Part shown: in pieces, positions 38,191-47,406 of the stretch
Position numbering within the stretch: position 1 is the stretch's first letter
Layout of the letters: each line of letters starts with the position of its first letter
Assembly (NCBI RefSeq): GCF_030698175.1
Contig: NZ_JAUYNT010000018.1
Location: forward strand, 62,001-126,000
Origin: Pseudomonas sp.
GTDB lineage: Bacteria > Pseudomonadota > Gammaproteobacteria > Pseudomonadales > Pseudomonadaceae
Direction of reading: 5' to 3'
Length of the DNA stretch: 64,000 nucleotides
The notes under the pieces: generated by a model
What the model was told of the DNA's origin: nothing
The model's database searches: none
Seen by the model: only the letters and a program-made list of their open reading frames with translations
Program-made: the position numbers and the translations under genes

Positions 38191-39495
38191 ATGAGCACCA
38201 GCACCCACGCTTACCGCGCCGCCATTTTGCACAGCATCGCCGACCCTGCCGTGGTCGGTATCGAGGCGTCCTATGAGTATTTCGACGACGGCGTATTAGT
38301 GGTCGAAAACGGCCTGATCAAGGCGGTCGGCCATGCCGTCGACCTGCTGCCCACCCTGCAGGGCGTGGCCATCAGCCAATACCCGAATGCGCTGATTAGC
38401 CCAGGCTTTATCGACACTCATATTCACTTTCCCCAGACCGGCATGATCGCCTCCTATGGCGAGCAGCTGCTCGACTGGCTGAACACCTACACCTTCCCCA
38501 CCGAGCAGCAGTTTGCCGACAAGGCCCATGCCGCCGAAGTGGCCAGCATCTTCCTCAAGGAGCTGCTGCGTAACGGCACCACCACTGCTTTGGTGTTCGG
38601 CACCGTGCACAAGCAGTCGGTGGATGCCTTCTTCGAGGCCTGCGAAGTGCTGAACCTGCGGATGATCGCCGGCAAGGTAATGATGGATCGCAATGCCCCG
38701 GACTATCTGACCGATACGCCGGAATCCAGCTACGCCGACAGCCGCGAGCTGATCGAGCGCTGGCACGGCAAGGGCCGCCTGCACTACGCCGTGACCCCAC
38801 GCTTCGCGCCGACCAGCAGCCCCGAGCAACTGAGCTTGGCCGGCGAGCTGTTCCAGCAATATCCAGACCTGTATATGCACACTCACCTGTCGGAGAACCG
38901 TCAGGAGATCGAATGGGTCAAGGGCCTGTTCCCCGAGCGCAAGGGTTACCTGGATGTCTATGACCACTACCGGCTGATCGGCCCGCGCGCGGTGTTTGCC
39001 CACGGCGTGCACCTGTGCGACGACGAATGCAAGCGTCTGGCCGAGACCGGTTCGGCGGTGGCCTTTTGCCCGACCTCCAACCTGTTCCTCGGCAGCGGCC
39101 TGTTCGACCTGCCCAAGCTCGAAGCCCATGGCGTGCGAGTTGGCTTGGGCACCGACGTCGGCGCCGGCACCAGCTTCTCGCAGCTGCAATCGCTGAACGA
39201 GGCCTATAAAGTCATGCAGCTGCAGGGCAAGAAACTCGACCCCTTCAAGTCGCTGTACCTGGCCACCCTCGGCGGCGCCCGTGCCCTGTACCTGGACGAC
39301 AAAATCGGCAACTTCGCACAGGGTAAAGACGCCGACTTCGTGGTGCTCGACTACCAGGCCACACCACTGCTGAGCTACCGCCTGGCCCAAGCCACAACCC
39401 TGGCAGAAAAACTCTTCGCCCTGATCATGCTCGGCGACGACCGCGCCATCAAAGAAACCTTCGCCGCCGGCAACTCGGTGCATAAGCGCGATTAA
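38191..39495 (+). CDS. guaD: Guanine deaminase
   Basis: Amidohydrolase that converts guanine to xanthine and ammonia and so feeds XDH. It has 434 residues. The metal-binding HxH lies in PGFIDTHIHFPQTGMIASYGE; later ligands occur in MHTHLSENRQE and FAHGVHLCDDE, and the aspartate in VGLGTDVGAGTSFS. The family motif FCPTSNLFLGSGLF is present. It is the last gene of the xdh operon, separated by a REP pair. Confidence 0.95.
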   Translation: MSTSTHAYRAAILHSIADPAVVGIEASYEYFDDGVLVVENGLIKAVGHAVDLLPTLQGVAISQYPNALISPGFIDTHIHFPQTGMIASYGEQLLDWLNTYTFPTEQQFADKAHAAEVASIFLKELLRNGTTTALVFGTVHKQSVDAFFEACEVLNLRMIAGKVMMDRNAPDYLTDTPESSYADSRELIERWHGKGRLHYAVTPRFAPTSSPEQLSLAGELFQQYPDLYMHTHLSENRQEIEWVKGLFPERKGYLDVYDHYRLIGPRAVFAHGVHLCDDECKRLAETGSAVAFCPTSNLFLGSGLFDLPKLEAHGVRVGLGTDVGAGTSFSQLQSLNEAYKVMQLQGKKLDPFKSLYLATLGGARALYLDDKIGNFAQGKDADFVVLDYQATPLLSYRLAQATTLAEKLFALIMLGDDRAIKETFAAGNSVHKRD

Positions 39496-39508
39496 GCCGC
39501 GCACAGCC

Positions 39509-39622
39509 GGGTGGAAAACCACGAAGCGTTTTCCACCTGAACACACCCAGGCTGCCTGGTTTGAACGAGCAGGAAGTTGATCTGCCCGGTTGTTAAGCGC
39601 TGCGGGTTTCACCCGCCCTACC
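39509..39622. repeat. Degraded copy of the GGGTGGAAAACCGCGAAGC repeat
   Basis: GGGTGGAAAACCACGAAGCG followed by TTTTCCACC begins the unit after guaD, and TGCGGGTTTCACCCGCCCTAC closes it. It resembles the repeat at 36953. It lies between guaD and the converging araC-type gene. Confidence 0.55.
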
Positions 39623-39653
39623 TGATTATTCCCAAGCCGACCACCGCTCAGCC

Positions 39654-40652
39654 TTATAGCAACCGCCGCACCTGCAGAGGCACCTGTCCCGTCCAGCGGC
39701 GGAAAGCCCGGTTGAAGGCACTCTGCTCCGAGAAGCCCAACAACAAGGCAATATCGCCCAGACTGAGCGAATGATCGGCGAGGTACTGGCGCGCGAGCTG
39801 CTCGCGGGTGCGATCCAATAGCGACTGCCAAGTGATACCCCGCGCATCTAGGCGCCGCTGCAAGGTGCGCACCGAGACGCACAGCTCGCGCGCCACCCGC
39901 GGCAAACTCACCGCGCCCTCGGGCAGCAATTTCACCAGTAGCTGCTGCAGCGCCCGGTCAAAGCTGTCGGAATCCGGCAAGGCCAGCAACAGCGCCTGGG
40001 CCTGGCGGTCCAAGAGCACGCGCAAGCTAGGGTCGCTGTGCGGCATGGGCATGGCCAGGTAGCTGGCCGGAAAGCGCACCCGCGTGTAGCTGTCAGCGAA
40101 GCGCACCGCGCAGCCAAAGAACGCCTCGTAGTGCGCACGCTCTTGCGCCGTCGCTGGCGCCGGATGGACAAAACTGATCAGTGAGGCCGCCGGCGAACTG
40201 TCCACCTGGCGGCGCAAAAACGTGATCAACGCCGCCAGCCCCACCGAGTCCGAGAGCTGATTGAACAACGGCGCGTCCTTGGGCCAGCGGATCTCGATGT
40301 CCGCCCCGGCCACCACCACCGTCACCAGATCAACGCCATAAAACAACCGCTCATAACGCTGGTAGGCGAGCAGGGCCTCTCCAAGGTTACCGCTGGCGAG
40401 TACCACATAACCCATGACGCCGATATGCCGCGGCTGCACCCCGGCGCCAATCGCCAAGCCCGGCGCCAGCACCTGTGGGCGCAGCGCCACGGCCTGCGCC
40501 AGCAACTCATTCCAGACGGGCAGCGGGACCATCTCTTCCGGCGCCCAGCGCGCCAGCACCGCGCGAATAGCGGGCGCACTCAGGCCTTCGTGATCGAGCC
40601 AGTCGCCGAGCAATTGAGTCCAGGCACCGGTAACGCGAATGACGCTGGTCAT
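39654..40652 (-). CDS. AraC-family transcriptional regulator (Arabinose_bd type N-terminus)
   Basis: A 332-residue regulator starting at 40652 (MTSVIRVTGAWTQLLGDWLD), preceded by GGGGGAAATC; the frame is open to 40805 but lacks a site there. The N-terminal 200 residues resemble the domain of OruR/ArgR-like AraC regulators. The C-terminus has two HTH motifs (SLPRVARELCVSVRTLQRRL and LSLGDIALLLGFSEQSAFNR). It is divergent from the hydroxylase gene 167 bases away, which it probably controls (inference). Effector unknown. Confidence 0.85.
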   Translation of the reverse strand: MTSVIRVTGAWTQLLGDWLDHEGLSAPAIRAVLARWAPEEMVPLPVWNELLAQAVALRPQVLAPGLAIGAGVQPRHIGVMGYVVLASGNLGEALLAYQRYERLFYGVDLVTVVVAGADIEIRWPKDAPLFNQLSDSVGLAALITFLRRQVDSSPAASLISFVHPAPATAQERAHYEAFFGCAVRFADSYTRVRFPASYLAMPMPHSDPSLRVLLDRQAQALLLALPDSDSFDRALQQLLVKLLPEGAVSLPRVARELCVSVRTLQRRLDARGITWQSLLDRTREQLARQYLADHSLSLGDIALLLGFSEQSAFNRAFRRWTGQVPLQVRRLL

Positions 40653-40819
40653 GATTTCCCCCATGCCCTGTAGTGACGGCAGTCTGCCTGCGGCGTGGCA
40701 TAGATTGTCAATAGAACGGCATAAAGGGTCAATCTTCATTAGCCGCCCAGGGCAACAATGACTGCGTCCCCTGCCTCGCCCGCCGACGGGGTGCGCCCTA
40801 TCCACCCAGGGAAACTGCC

Positions 40820-41779
40820 ATGCAACTGCTCGACCTGCTCACCGAAACCTGGACCCACAGTGGCCTTGCCGAACTCTGGGGCATTCTCGCGCCCTGGTTG
40901 GCACTGGATGAACGCCAGCTGATCTTCGCCATCGCCACGCCCTTTTTCATTGGCACCGCGCTGTGGGAATACTCGCGCATCAAGCACGACTCCAAATTAA
41001 TGGACAGCCGCGAGGCCATCCGCAATTTCATGCTGGGTGCCGGCTACCAGCTCACCGAGCTGTTGTTCGCCGGCGTCCTGGCCTTTCCCCTGTACGCGCT
41101 GGCCTATCACTACCGGCTGCTGGATATCCCGCTCAATATCGCCACTGGCCTGCTGCTGGTCGTGCTGGTCGACTTCAGCTTCTACTGGATGCACCGCGCC
41201 GAGCACCGGGTGCGCTGGTTCTGGTGCGCCCACGTCACCCACCATTCCAGCGAACGGATGAATTTCTCTACGGCCATGCGCCAGAACGCCACCAATATCT
41301 TCAACGGCAACTGGCTGTTTTTCGTGCCGCTGGCCTTGCTCGGTTTCAACCCGGTGTGGATCGGCGTCTGTTTCGCCCTCAACCTGGTCTACCAGTTCTT
41401 CGTCCACAGCACCCTGATTCCGAAGCTGCACCCGGCCATCGAGTTCGTCTTCAATACGCCCAGTCACCACCGCGTGCACCACGGCCGCAACCCCGACTAT
41501 ATCGACACCAATTACGCCGGCATCTTCATCGTCTGGGATCGCCTGTTCGGCAGCTTCATCGAAGAGCGCACCCACGAGCCGGTGGAGTACGGCATCAGTC
41601 GCCAGGTCCACACCGCCAACCTGCTCCTCAGCTGGACCCATGAATACCTGGACATGCTGCGCGACATGGGCAAACCCGGCCCCTTGAACCAGCGCCTCAA
41701 ACATCTGTGGATGCCGCCAGAGTGGCCGCGCGCCGAGAACCCCTCAGTGACAGCCAAGAGGGGTGTCAGAGAAAGTTAG
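40820..41779 (+). CDS. Fatty acid hydroxylase/sterol desaturase family membrane protein
   Basis: A 319-residue integral membrane di-iron protein. Hydrophobic segments occur at about 30-50, 75-95, 105-130 and 165-190. The histidine boxes are intact: HRAEH, HVTHHS and HHRVHHG. Members hydroxylate or desaturate lipids, sterols or alkylglycerols; substrate cannot be told here. The start ATG at 40820 follows GGGAAACTGCC. It is divergent from the AraC regulator. Confidence 0.85.
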   Translation: MQLLDLLTETWTHSGLAELWGILAPWLALDERQLIFAIATPFFIGTALWEYSRIKHDSKLMDSREAIRNFMLGAGYQLTELLFAGVLAFPLYALAYHYRLLDIPLNIATGLLLVVLVDFSFYWMHRAEHRVRWFWCAHVTHHSSERMNFSTAMRQNATNIFNGNWLFFVPLALLGFNPVWIGVCFALNLVYQFFVHSTLIPKLHPAIEFVFNTPSHHRVHHGRNPDYIDTNYAGIFIVWDRLFGSFIEERTHEPVEYGISRQVHTANLLLSWTHEYLDMLRDMGKPGPLNQRLKHLWMPPEWPRAENPSVTAKRGVRES

Positions 41780-41858
41780 CCACGGGCCCTGAGCTGTCCC
41801 GGCACCAACAGCCAGGCGGCTGCAGCCGCTCGGCGCAACTCGCAACGTAACGAGCCAT

Positions 41859-41894
41859 AAAAAAGCCTCAAGGCCGAAACCTTGAGGCTTTTTT
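41859..41894 (+). terminator. Intrinsic terminator after the hydroxylase gene
   Basis: AAAAAAGCCTCAAGG pairs with CCTTGAGGCTTTTTT across a 6-base loop. It is a strong hairpin with T-runs on both strands, placed 80 bases after the stop and just before the next gene. Confidence 0.9.
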
Positions 41895-41923
41895 GTGCGC
41901 TGAAAAAAAGCCTGGAGAGCGTG

Positions 41924-42682
41924 ATGCACCAGGGCGAGACCCAGCCAGAGCCGCACCCGGAACTCGCCGCCACCATAGACACGCTGGGGCGCAAGGTGCT
42001 CAACATGTCGGGCGCAGAGGTCAAGCTGCGCCTGAACAACCTGGATGCCAAGCTCAACGCTCAGTTCCGGCAGGTTCATCCGCTGCTCGAGCAACTGGAA
42101 GACGGCAGCGCCGAGAAAGAGACCCCGCTCGAGAATGCCCAGGAGCTGATCGAGGCTTTCCGCCGTTATGCCCAGACCGCACTGGCGCTGCGCGTGCTGC
42201 TGCAGCGCCGCGGCCAGACCCCAAGCGAACTGCGCCTACCCTTCGAGCGCGAAACGCTGGTGCGCCAGCTTCAGGGGCTCACCGAGCGGGAGCAGGCCGC
42301 GCGCAGGCAAGTCATCGATGAACTCCAAGCCATGGCCCGTGACCTGGACAGACTGCTGAGCAACCCAGGGCTGAACCCGGCCATGCAGGCGCTGCTAATC
42401 CGGCTACGCATGGGCTTGGCCGAAAACCTGGCGCACCTCCTCGGCGGCCAGAGCATCGAGAACCTGCCACTGCCGGTGGAAATGATCGACTTCGGCGAGA
42501 CCCAGGCCTCAAACCACCCCGCTCGTGCAGATGAAGCCGAGGAGGCCCAGCCCGCAACAACCTCGACGCCTCAGCCCAAAGGCTCTGCCGAGGCCACAGC
42601 CGAGGCACGCCGGCGCTTCTGGCCCTCACTCTGGGCCTGGATTAATGCCCCCTGGGGCGTCACCTGGCAAGAGATCCGCTAG
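41924..42682 (+). CDS. Unknown soluble protein with predicted helical/coiled-coil content
   Basis: A 252-residue protein from the ATG at 41924 (MHQGETQPEPHPELAATIDT), with CTGGAGAGCG upstream. It is rich in Leu, Gln, Glu and Arg with heptad-like helices (residues about 15-150) and a low-complexity acidic/Ala/Thr tail before a tryptophan-rich end (RRFWPSLWAWINAPWGVTWQEIR). No signal peptide or membrane segment. I recognise no family. It follows a terminator, so it has its own promoter. Confidence 0.6.
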   Translation: MHQGETQPEPHPELAATIDTLGRKVLNMSGAEVKLRLNNLDAKLNAQFRQVHPLLEQLEDGSAEKETPLENAQELIEAFRRYAQTALALRVLLQRRGQTPSELRLPFERETLVRQLQGLTEREQAARRQVIDELQAMARDLDRLLSNPGLNPAMQALLIRLRMGLAENLAHLLGGQSIENLPLPVEMIDFGETQASNHPARADEAEEAQPATTSTPQPKGSAEATAEARRRFWPSLWAWINAPWGVTWQEIR

Positions 42683-42955
42683 AGCAAGCGGCCTTAACCC
42701 TGTAGCGACTCGCCCAGTGGATCAATGGCGGTAGAGTCGAGGAATAGGCTAAAGCAGTCCCTTTCTTCCCAAGCCGTAGCAAACAACGAAAAACGCTGTG
42801 CTTTTGCTCCAGTAAGCTACAGCCCAACGATGGCGTGGGTTTGCGCGGAGCATTGTGGCAAACAGCGTTGTTTTCACGTTGTACCCTCTGCCGCTCGCGA
42901 AACCCGGCCAGCATACCTAAGCTGTTTGCAGTCCAACCTTTGCACGGGTGCTGCC
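42683..42955. other. Gap before the PAN-domain gene
   Basis: About 270 bases with an in-frame extension of the next gene but no ribosome site until 42956. No other feature is recognised. Confidence 0.4.
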
Positions 42956-44266
42956 ATGGAAATGTCCTTCTCCTCTTTCTGCCATCGCTTTGCCCTGCTC
43001 CTGCTCGCCGGCGCTTGGGCGGCCTTGGCAATCGCCGCCTCGCCCGGCGAAACCGCCCAGGACAGCGCGACAGATCTCATCAAGGACGTGATCTTCCAAT
43101 CCCTGGGGGCCGTCGGCGGCGTCGTCGACACGGTCGACGATCTCGCGCTCGATCCCGTGGTGAGCTATGCGACCACGGCCGACGACGCGCAGACCATCAA
43201 CAACGAAGCGGCCGACGCGGCCTTCCTGAAACTCCTCGAAGGCAGTATCAACGTCACCTTTCCGGAACTCGGGTTCGCCATCAAGGGCGGCAAGCTGATC
43301 GTCGGCGGAACCGCCGCCGCCATCGAGATCGCCTTGAATGAGGTTTATGAATCCGGACGCGACGTGGCGCTGTACCAGACCATCTTCGGTAGCTCAGATG
43401 GCCCGGATGTTTTTCTCGGAAATATCGACCAGCTATTCGCGCAGCAATCGTTTTTCGGCGATTTTCTCGCCCGCCGCTCGCCGCCCATCACAGCCGAGAC
43501 GATCGGCGCACAGGTGCAATCAAAACGCGAGCTGGAGAAGCTCTGGTTCACCTATTACAAGAACACGTTGCAAGGCGGCCCGCTCGGCCTGTCGCCGGCA
43601 TTGCGCGAGCAGGTGGACAGCAGGCTAAACGAAGCCTGGCCACAGATGCTGGCCTATTGGCAGGCTAAGCGCGCCCAGGTCGTGCTGGCCAATGCGCGTA
43701 CGGTCTATCACGACCGCCTGCGCACGGCTGTCGAGAAATTGGCCGAGCAGAAGCAGCAGGACCAGGAGCAACAACAAGCCGGCGCCGTGGAAAATGGCGG
43801 CGCTACGGAACAACCTGGCGTCGATCAAGAGCAGATCGCCGGCTGGCGCGCGACGCTCGAATGCCTGGAGGAAGGCGCGCGCAAGTACCCGAACTATTGG
43901 CAGGATTGCAACGGCAACTGGACCATGCGTTCGCGCGACGTGGAAATCGCCTACTACCGAAATTTATTGCGCCAGGCCGGCGTCGAGACCGGCGGCTCCG
44001 CCGCTGCAACGGCCCCGTCCGGTGAAGTGCTAGCCGGTCCGCTCGAGCAGGGCGTCAACCGCTTCGGCGGAGATTATCGCGGCGAGGAAATGTCGAACGC
44101 CGATCCGGGACAGTGCCAGGCGCTCTGTCTCAGCGAAGCCCGCTGCATAGCGTTCTCCTATGTTCGCCCCGGCATCCAGGGCGAACATGCCCGCTGCTGG
44201 CTCAAGGACAGCGTGCCGGAGCCTTCGGACAACGCCTGTTGCACCTCGGGCACCGTGACGCGCTGA
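42956..44266 (+). CDS. Exported protein of unknown function with C-terminal PAN/Apple-like domain
   Basis: A 436-residue protein from the ATG at 42956 (MEMSFSSFCHRFALLLLAGA), a signal peptide ending near ALAIAA. The middle (about 30-330) has no family I recognise and includes a Gln-rich helix (EQKQQDQEQQQAGAVENG). Residues about 365-436 look like a PAN_4/Apple domain: VNRFGGDYRGEEM, then cysteines in CQALCLSEARCIAFSY, CWLKD and CC. PAN domains bind protein or carbohydrate. Neighbours give no clue. Confidence 0.7.
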   Translation: MEMSFSSFCHRFALLLLAGAWAALAIAASPGETAQDSATDLIKDVIFQSLGAVGGVVDTVDDLALDPVVSYATTADDAQTINNEAADAAFLKLLEGSINVTFPELGFAIKGGKLIVGGTAAAIEIALNEVYESGRDVALYQTIFGSSDGPDVFLGNIDQLFAQQSFFGDFLARRSPPITAETIGAQVQSKRELEKLWFTYYKNTLQGGPLGLSPALREQVDSRLNEAWPQMLAYWQAKRAQVVLANARTVYHDRLRTAVEKLAEQKQQDQEQQQAGAVENGGATEQPGVDQEQIAGWRATLECLEEGARKYPNYWQDCNGNWTMRSRDVEIAYYRNLLRQAGVETGGSAAATAPSGEVLAGPLEQGVNRFGGDYRGEEMSNADPGQCQALCLSEARCIAFSYVRPGIQGEHARCWLKDSVPEPSDNACCTSGTVTR

Positions 44267-44597
44267 CTGTAGCGGTCTAATGATTCCAGATGGCAAAACC
44301 CATGCCGCGACGGTCAGGTGCTCGGCGATAGCGCTCTAAACAAGGTGGATTACTGAGTGCGAGGCGTAGCCCCAAGCTGCAGAAGAAGTAAGCCGGCAGG
44401 CAGCAAAAATGCTCTGTGGTCGTTAGGGTTGCGAGGAGCTAAGGTGCTGCGATCTTCGTGGGAGGGGCTTTAGCCGCGATGCATTTTGCGCTCTGTGGGC
44501 GCGCAGTTTGGCGACGCTGGTCGCGGCTAAAGCCCCTCCTTGCGCTACAGCCCGGTGCAACCCATAACCTGCCTTTTGCCTACTGCAGGCAGGGCTT
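44267..44597. other. Gap between PAN-domain gene and the GntR gene
   Basis: 331 bases hold the REP pair at 44461-44539 and no supported gene. No terminator with a clear T-run was found for either converging gene. Confidence 0.5.
44461..44539. repeat. REP inverted pair
   Basis: GGAGGGGCTTTAGCCGCGA (44461-44479) and its exact reverse complement (44521-44539) flank a 41-base spacer. Same family as 38068-38133. Confidence 0.8.
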
Positions 44598-45368
44598 TTA
44601 GCTCGGCGTCTTGCTGGCGCGGCCGATTTTCTTCTTGGTTTGCAGCAGGTGCGAGAACACCGCGTGCAGGTCATCCGAGGCGCTGTCTTCGTCGAGGTTG
44701 AGCTTGCTGTCGATGTGATCCATGTGATGCATCATCAAGCTGACCGCCTTGGCCGTGTCGCGCGCCTCGATGGCGTCGATCAGCTGATTGTGTTCATCGT
44801 AGGAGCAGTGCGAACGGCTGCCGCTCTCGTACTGGGCGATAATCAAGGATGTCTGCGACACCAGGCTGCGCTGAAAACTAATCAACGGGGTGTTCTTCGC
44901 CGCCACGGCCAGTTTCAAATGAAACTCGCCCGAGAGGCGAATACCGGCGCCGCGATCACCGCGCGAGAAGCTCGACTGCTCATCGCTGACCATCTGCCGC
45001 AACTCGGCCAGTTGCTCAGCCGTGGCGTGCTCGACTGCCAATTCGGTAATGGCCCGTTCGACCATGCGCCGCGCATAAAAAATCTGCCGGGCTTCCTCGA
45101 CGCTGGGGCTGGCCACCACGCCGCCGCGGTTCGGCCGCAGCAACACCACGCCTTCGTGGGCCAGACGCGACAGTGCGCGACGAATAATGGTGCGGCTCAC
45201 GCCAAAAATCTCGCCCAGGGCTTCTTCACTCAGCTTGGTGCCGGGGGCCAGACGCTGCTCGAGAATGGCATCAAAAATATGCGCGTAGACCACATCGTCT
45301 TGGGTGCCGCTGCGGGTGTTTTTGCCGGCGCGCGGTTGCTTCTTAAGCGGCTGTAATGATTCGTTCAT
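44598..45368 (-). CDS. GntR-family (FadR subfamily) regulator of purine catabolism
   Basis: A 256-residue regulator starting at 45368 (MNESLQPLKKQPRAGKNTRS). The winged helix-turn-helix is at about residues 28-90 (LSEEALGEIFGVSRTIIRRA), followed by an FCD-type all-helical ligand domain. Its place between guaD and the purine permease matches the PA1520-type regulator in P. aeruginosa. The palindrome TTGTACACAA lies 102 bases upstream and recurs at the purine permease, uraH and puuE, which suggests autoregulation and regulon control. A purine or ureide effector is inference. Confidence 0.88.
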   Translation of the reverse strand: MNESLQPLKKQPRAGKNTRSGTQDDVVYAHIFDAILEQRLAPGTKLSEEALGEIFGVSRTIIRRALSRLAHEGVVLLRPNRGGVVASPSVEEARQIFYARRMVERAITELAVEHATAEQLAELRQMVSDEQSSFSRGDRGAGIRLSGEFHLKLAVAAKNTPLISFQRSLVSQTSLIIAQYESGSRSHCSYDEHNQLIDAIEARDTAKAVSLMMHHMDHIDSKLNLDEDSASDDLHAVFSHLLQTKKKIGRASKTPS

Positions 45369-45469
45369 GCGGGCTCGTATCAAAGAGGACGGCGAAACCA
45401 GACTCTACGATCATGCGCCGAGTTACGGACAAAAAAAGCGCAAATGCAGAGGGTAAAAAGACTGACGCA

Positions 45470-45479
45470 TTGTACACAA
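45470..45479. promoter_or_regulatory. Predicted GntR operator, site 1 (regulator gene)
   Basis: TTGTACACAA, one of four copies in the cluster, 102 bases upstream of the GntR start. FadR-type regulators bind GT-N-AC-centred palindromes, which this fits. Confidence 0.65.
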
Positions 45480-45832
45480 CCAAACCCAAGCACACACCTC
45501 ACACACAGCCCAGCGTGGCTCGGCAGCGCTGCCAGCAATCCAGCGTGATCAACTTCACGTCCCCGACTCGACTGCCTATCGGACTAAGCCTGCAGAGCGC
45601 CAACAAATAAATTGTAACTAGCGCGTTTTTTTAATCGCCAAAAAACGCCACGAACAGCAAAAAACCTCGCCGTGACAGCGCTAAAAACAATTCACACAAA
45701 TCTCTATCCATCTGTTTTATAAAGCTATTTATTGCTGAGGCCAGTCCCGTTCGGCACTGCTAAGCGCGTGTTTTCACCAGCAGTTGCGGGCCGAATAAAC
45801 TGCGACAAAATCAAAAACATTAATTGCTTTTT

Positions 45833-45842
45833 TTGTATACAA
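45833..45842. promoter_or_regulatory. Predicted GntR operator, site 2 (purine permease)
   Basis: TTGTATACAA, a perfect palindrome within TTTTTTTGTATACAACCC, 148 bases before the permease start. Confidence 0.7.
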
Positions 45843-45990
45843 CCCGATAATCGACTCAGTGAGGTTTGCTGACCTAACAGTCAGAAAACAGCCTGCAGAG
45901 CACTCACTCATGCCTTGCCTCAGAGCGCCGCCAAAGCAATACCAGCAGCGTTCAGTGACTAAAAATAAAAGTAATGAGGAGTACCACGCA

Positions 45991-47337
45991 GTGGAAAGTA
46001 GCAAACCAACAAATGCCGCCTATGCCGTGAGCCCACCGGCCACTGGTCTGCTGGAACGCTTGTTCAAGCTGAGCCAACACCGGACCACGGTAAAGATCGA
46101 ACTGGCTGCCGGCCTGACGACCTTTATCACCATGGCTTACATCATTTTCGTTAACCCCAACATCATGGTCGCCGCCGGCATGGACCATGGCGCAGCCTTC
46201 GTTGCTACCTGTTTGGCCGCGGCCTTCGGTTGCTTCCTGATGGGTCTGTATGCCAACTGGCCAGTTGGCCTGGCACCGGGCATGGGCTTGAACGCGTTCT
46301 TCAGCTACACCGTGGTTGGCGCCATGGGTTACAACTGGGAAGTGGCACTCGGTGCGGTATTCCTCTCTGGCGTGCTGTTTATGATTCTGACCTTCAGCAA
46401 GATTCGCGAATGGCTGCTTAACAGCATCCCGCCAAGCCTGCGTCACGCCATGGGTGCCGGGGTTGGCTTGTTTCTTGGCATCATAGGCCTAAAAGAAGCC
46501 GGCATTGTGGTTGCCAGCCCTGCCACCATGATTCACATCGGCGACATGACCGCAGCGGCGCCACTGTTGGCAGGCATCTGCTTTTTGATGATCGCGATAT
46601 TGGAATACCACCGTGTGTTCGGCGGCATTCTGATCAGCATCCTTACCGTCACTCTGGCGGGCTGGGGCTTGGGCTTGGTCGAGTACCATGGTGTGTTCTC
46701 CATGCCGCCAAGCATCGCCCCCACCTTCATGGCCATGGACGTTACCGGCGCACTTAACGTTGGCATGATCAGCGTAATTCTGGCCTTCTTGTTTGTGCAC
46801 ATGTTCGACACCGCCGGCACCCTGATGGGCGTGGCGCAGCGTGCCAACCTGATTGCCGAGAACGGCCACATCGAAAACCTCAGCCAAGCCATGAAAGCTG
46901 ACAGTACTGCCAGCACCTTCGGCGCCCTGCTCGGTTGCCCACCGGTGACCAGCTATGTCGAAAGCGCCGCCGGCGTTGCCGCGGGTGGCCGTACCGGGCT
47001 GACCGCAGTGACCGTTGGCGTGCTGTTTATCGCCGCGATGTTCTTCGCCCCGCTGGCCGGCATGATCCCCGCCTACGCCACCGCCGGCGCACTGATCTAT
47101 GTAGCGATGCTGATGATGAGCGGCATGGCCCACATCGACTGGGAAGACCACACCAACACCATCCCAGCGATCATCACCGCCATCATGATGCCGCTGACCT
47201 TCTCGGTCACCGATGGTCTGGCACTGGGTTTTATCACCTTCGTGGCCATCAAGGTCGGTACTGGCAAGCATAAGGAAATCTCTGCCAGCCTCTATGTACT
47301 GGCGGCGATCTGTATTGCCAAGTTCATCTTCCTCTAA
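45991..47337 (+). CDS. AzgA-type purine permease (NCS2 family)
   Basis: Proton-coupled inner-membrane carrier for guanine/hypoxanthine/adenine-type bases. I start at the GTG at 45991 (VESSKPTNAAYAVSPPATGL), with TGAGGAG 10 bases before it, giving 448 residues, close to the P. aeruginosa counterpart; the frame is open to 45859. About 12-14 hydrophobic segments are visible. Family motifs include GLTTFITMAYIIFVNP, GLAPGMGLNAFFSY and the late LLGCPPVTSYVESAAGVAAGG. It supplies guaD and XDH with substrate. Confidence 0.92.
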   Translation: MESSKPTNAAYAVSPPATGLLERLFKLSQHRTTVKIELAAGLTTFITMAYIIFVNPNIMVAAGMDHGAAFVATCLAAAFGCFLMGLYANWPVGLAPGMGLNAFFSYTVVGAMGYNWEVALGAVFLSGVLFMILTFSKIREWLLNSIPPSLRHAMGAGVGLFLGIIGLKEAGIVVASPATMIHIGDMTAAAPLLAGICFLMIAILEYHRVFGGILISILTVTLAGWGLGLVEYHGVFSMPPSIAPTFMAMDVTGALNVGMISVILAFLFVHMFDTAGTLMGVAQRANLIAENGHIENLSQAMKADSTASTFGALLGCPPVTSYVESAAGVAAGGRTGLTAVTVGVLFIAAMFFAPLAGMIPAYATAGALIYVAMLMMSGMAHIDWEDHTNTIPAIITAIMMPLTFSVTDGLALGFITFVAIKVGTGKHKEISASLYVLAAICIAKFIFL

Positions 47338-47357
47338 GTTTTAACGCAACAAACCAC

Positions 47358-47385
47358 GCCCCAGCGCCTCGGCGCTGGGGCTTTT
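47358..47385 (+). terminator. Terminator after the purine permease
   Basis: GCCCCAGCGCC pairs with GGCGCTGGGGC (loop TC), followed by TTTTA. It separates the permease from the LysE-type gene. Confidence 0.9.
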
Positions 47386-47406
47386 ATGCATCTGGAGTAG
47401 GGCTAA

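Larger units (their letters stand above)
45369..45990. other. Divergent regulatory region between the GntR gene and the permease
   Basis: 622 bases, AT-rich relative to neighbours, with no supported gene (one 84-codon frame lacks a site). It holds two copies of TTGTAYACAA (45470 and 45833) and must carry both promoters. No riboswitch fold is evident by eye. Confidence 0.6.

Noticed and set aside
38296..39882. 528-codon minus-strand frame across guaD and the AraC gene
   Set aside because: It overlaps two confident genes and has shadow-like composition and no ribosome site.
45843..45990. Purine riboswitch in the permease leader
   Set aside because: No three-way junction with the conserved purine-aptamer loops could be recognised; the operator palindrome is enough to explain control.
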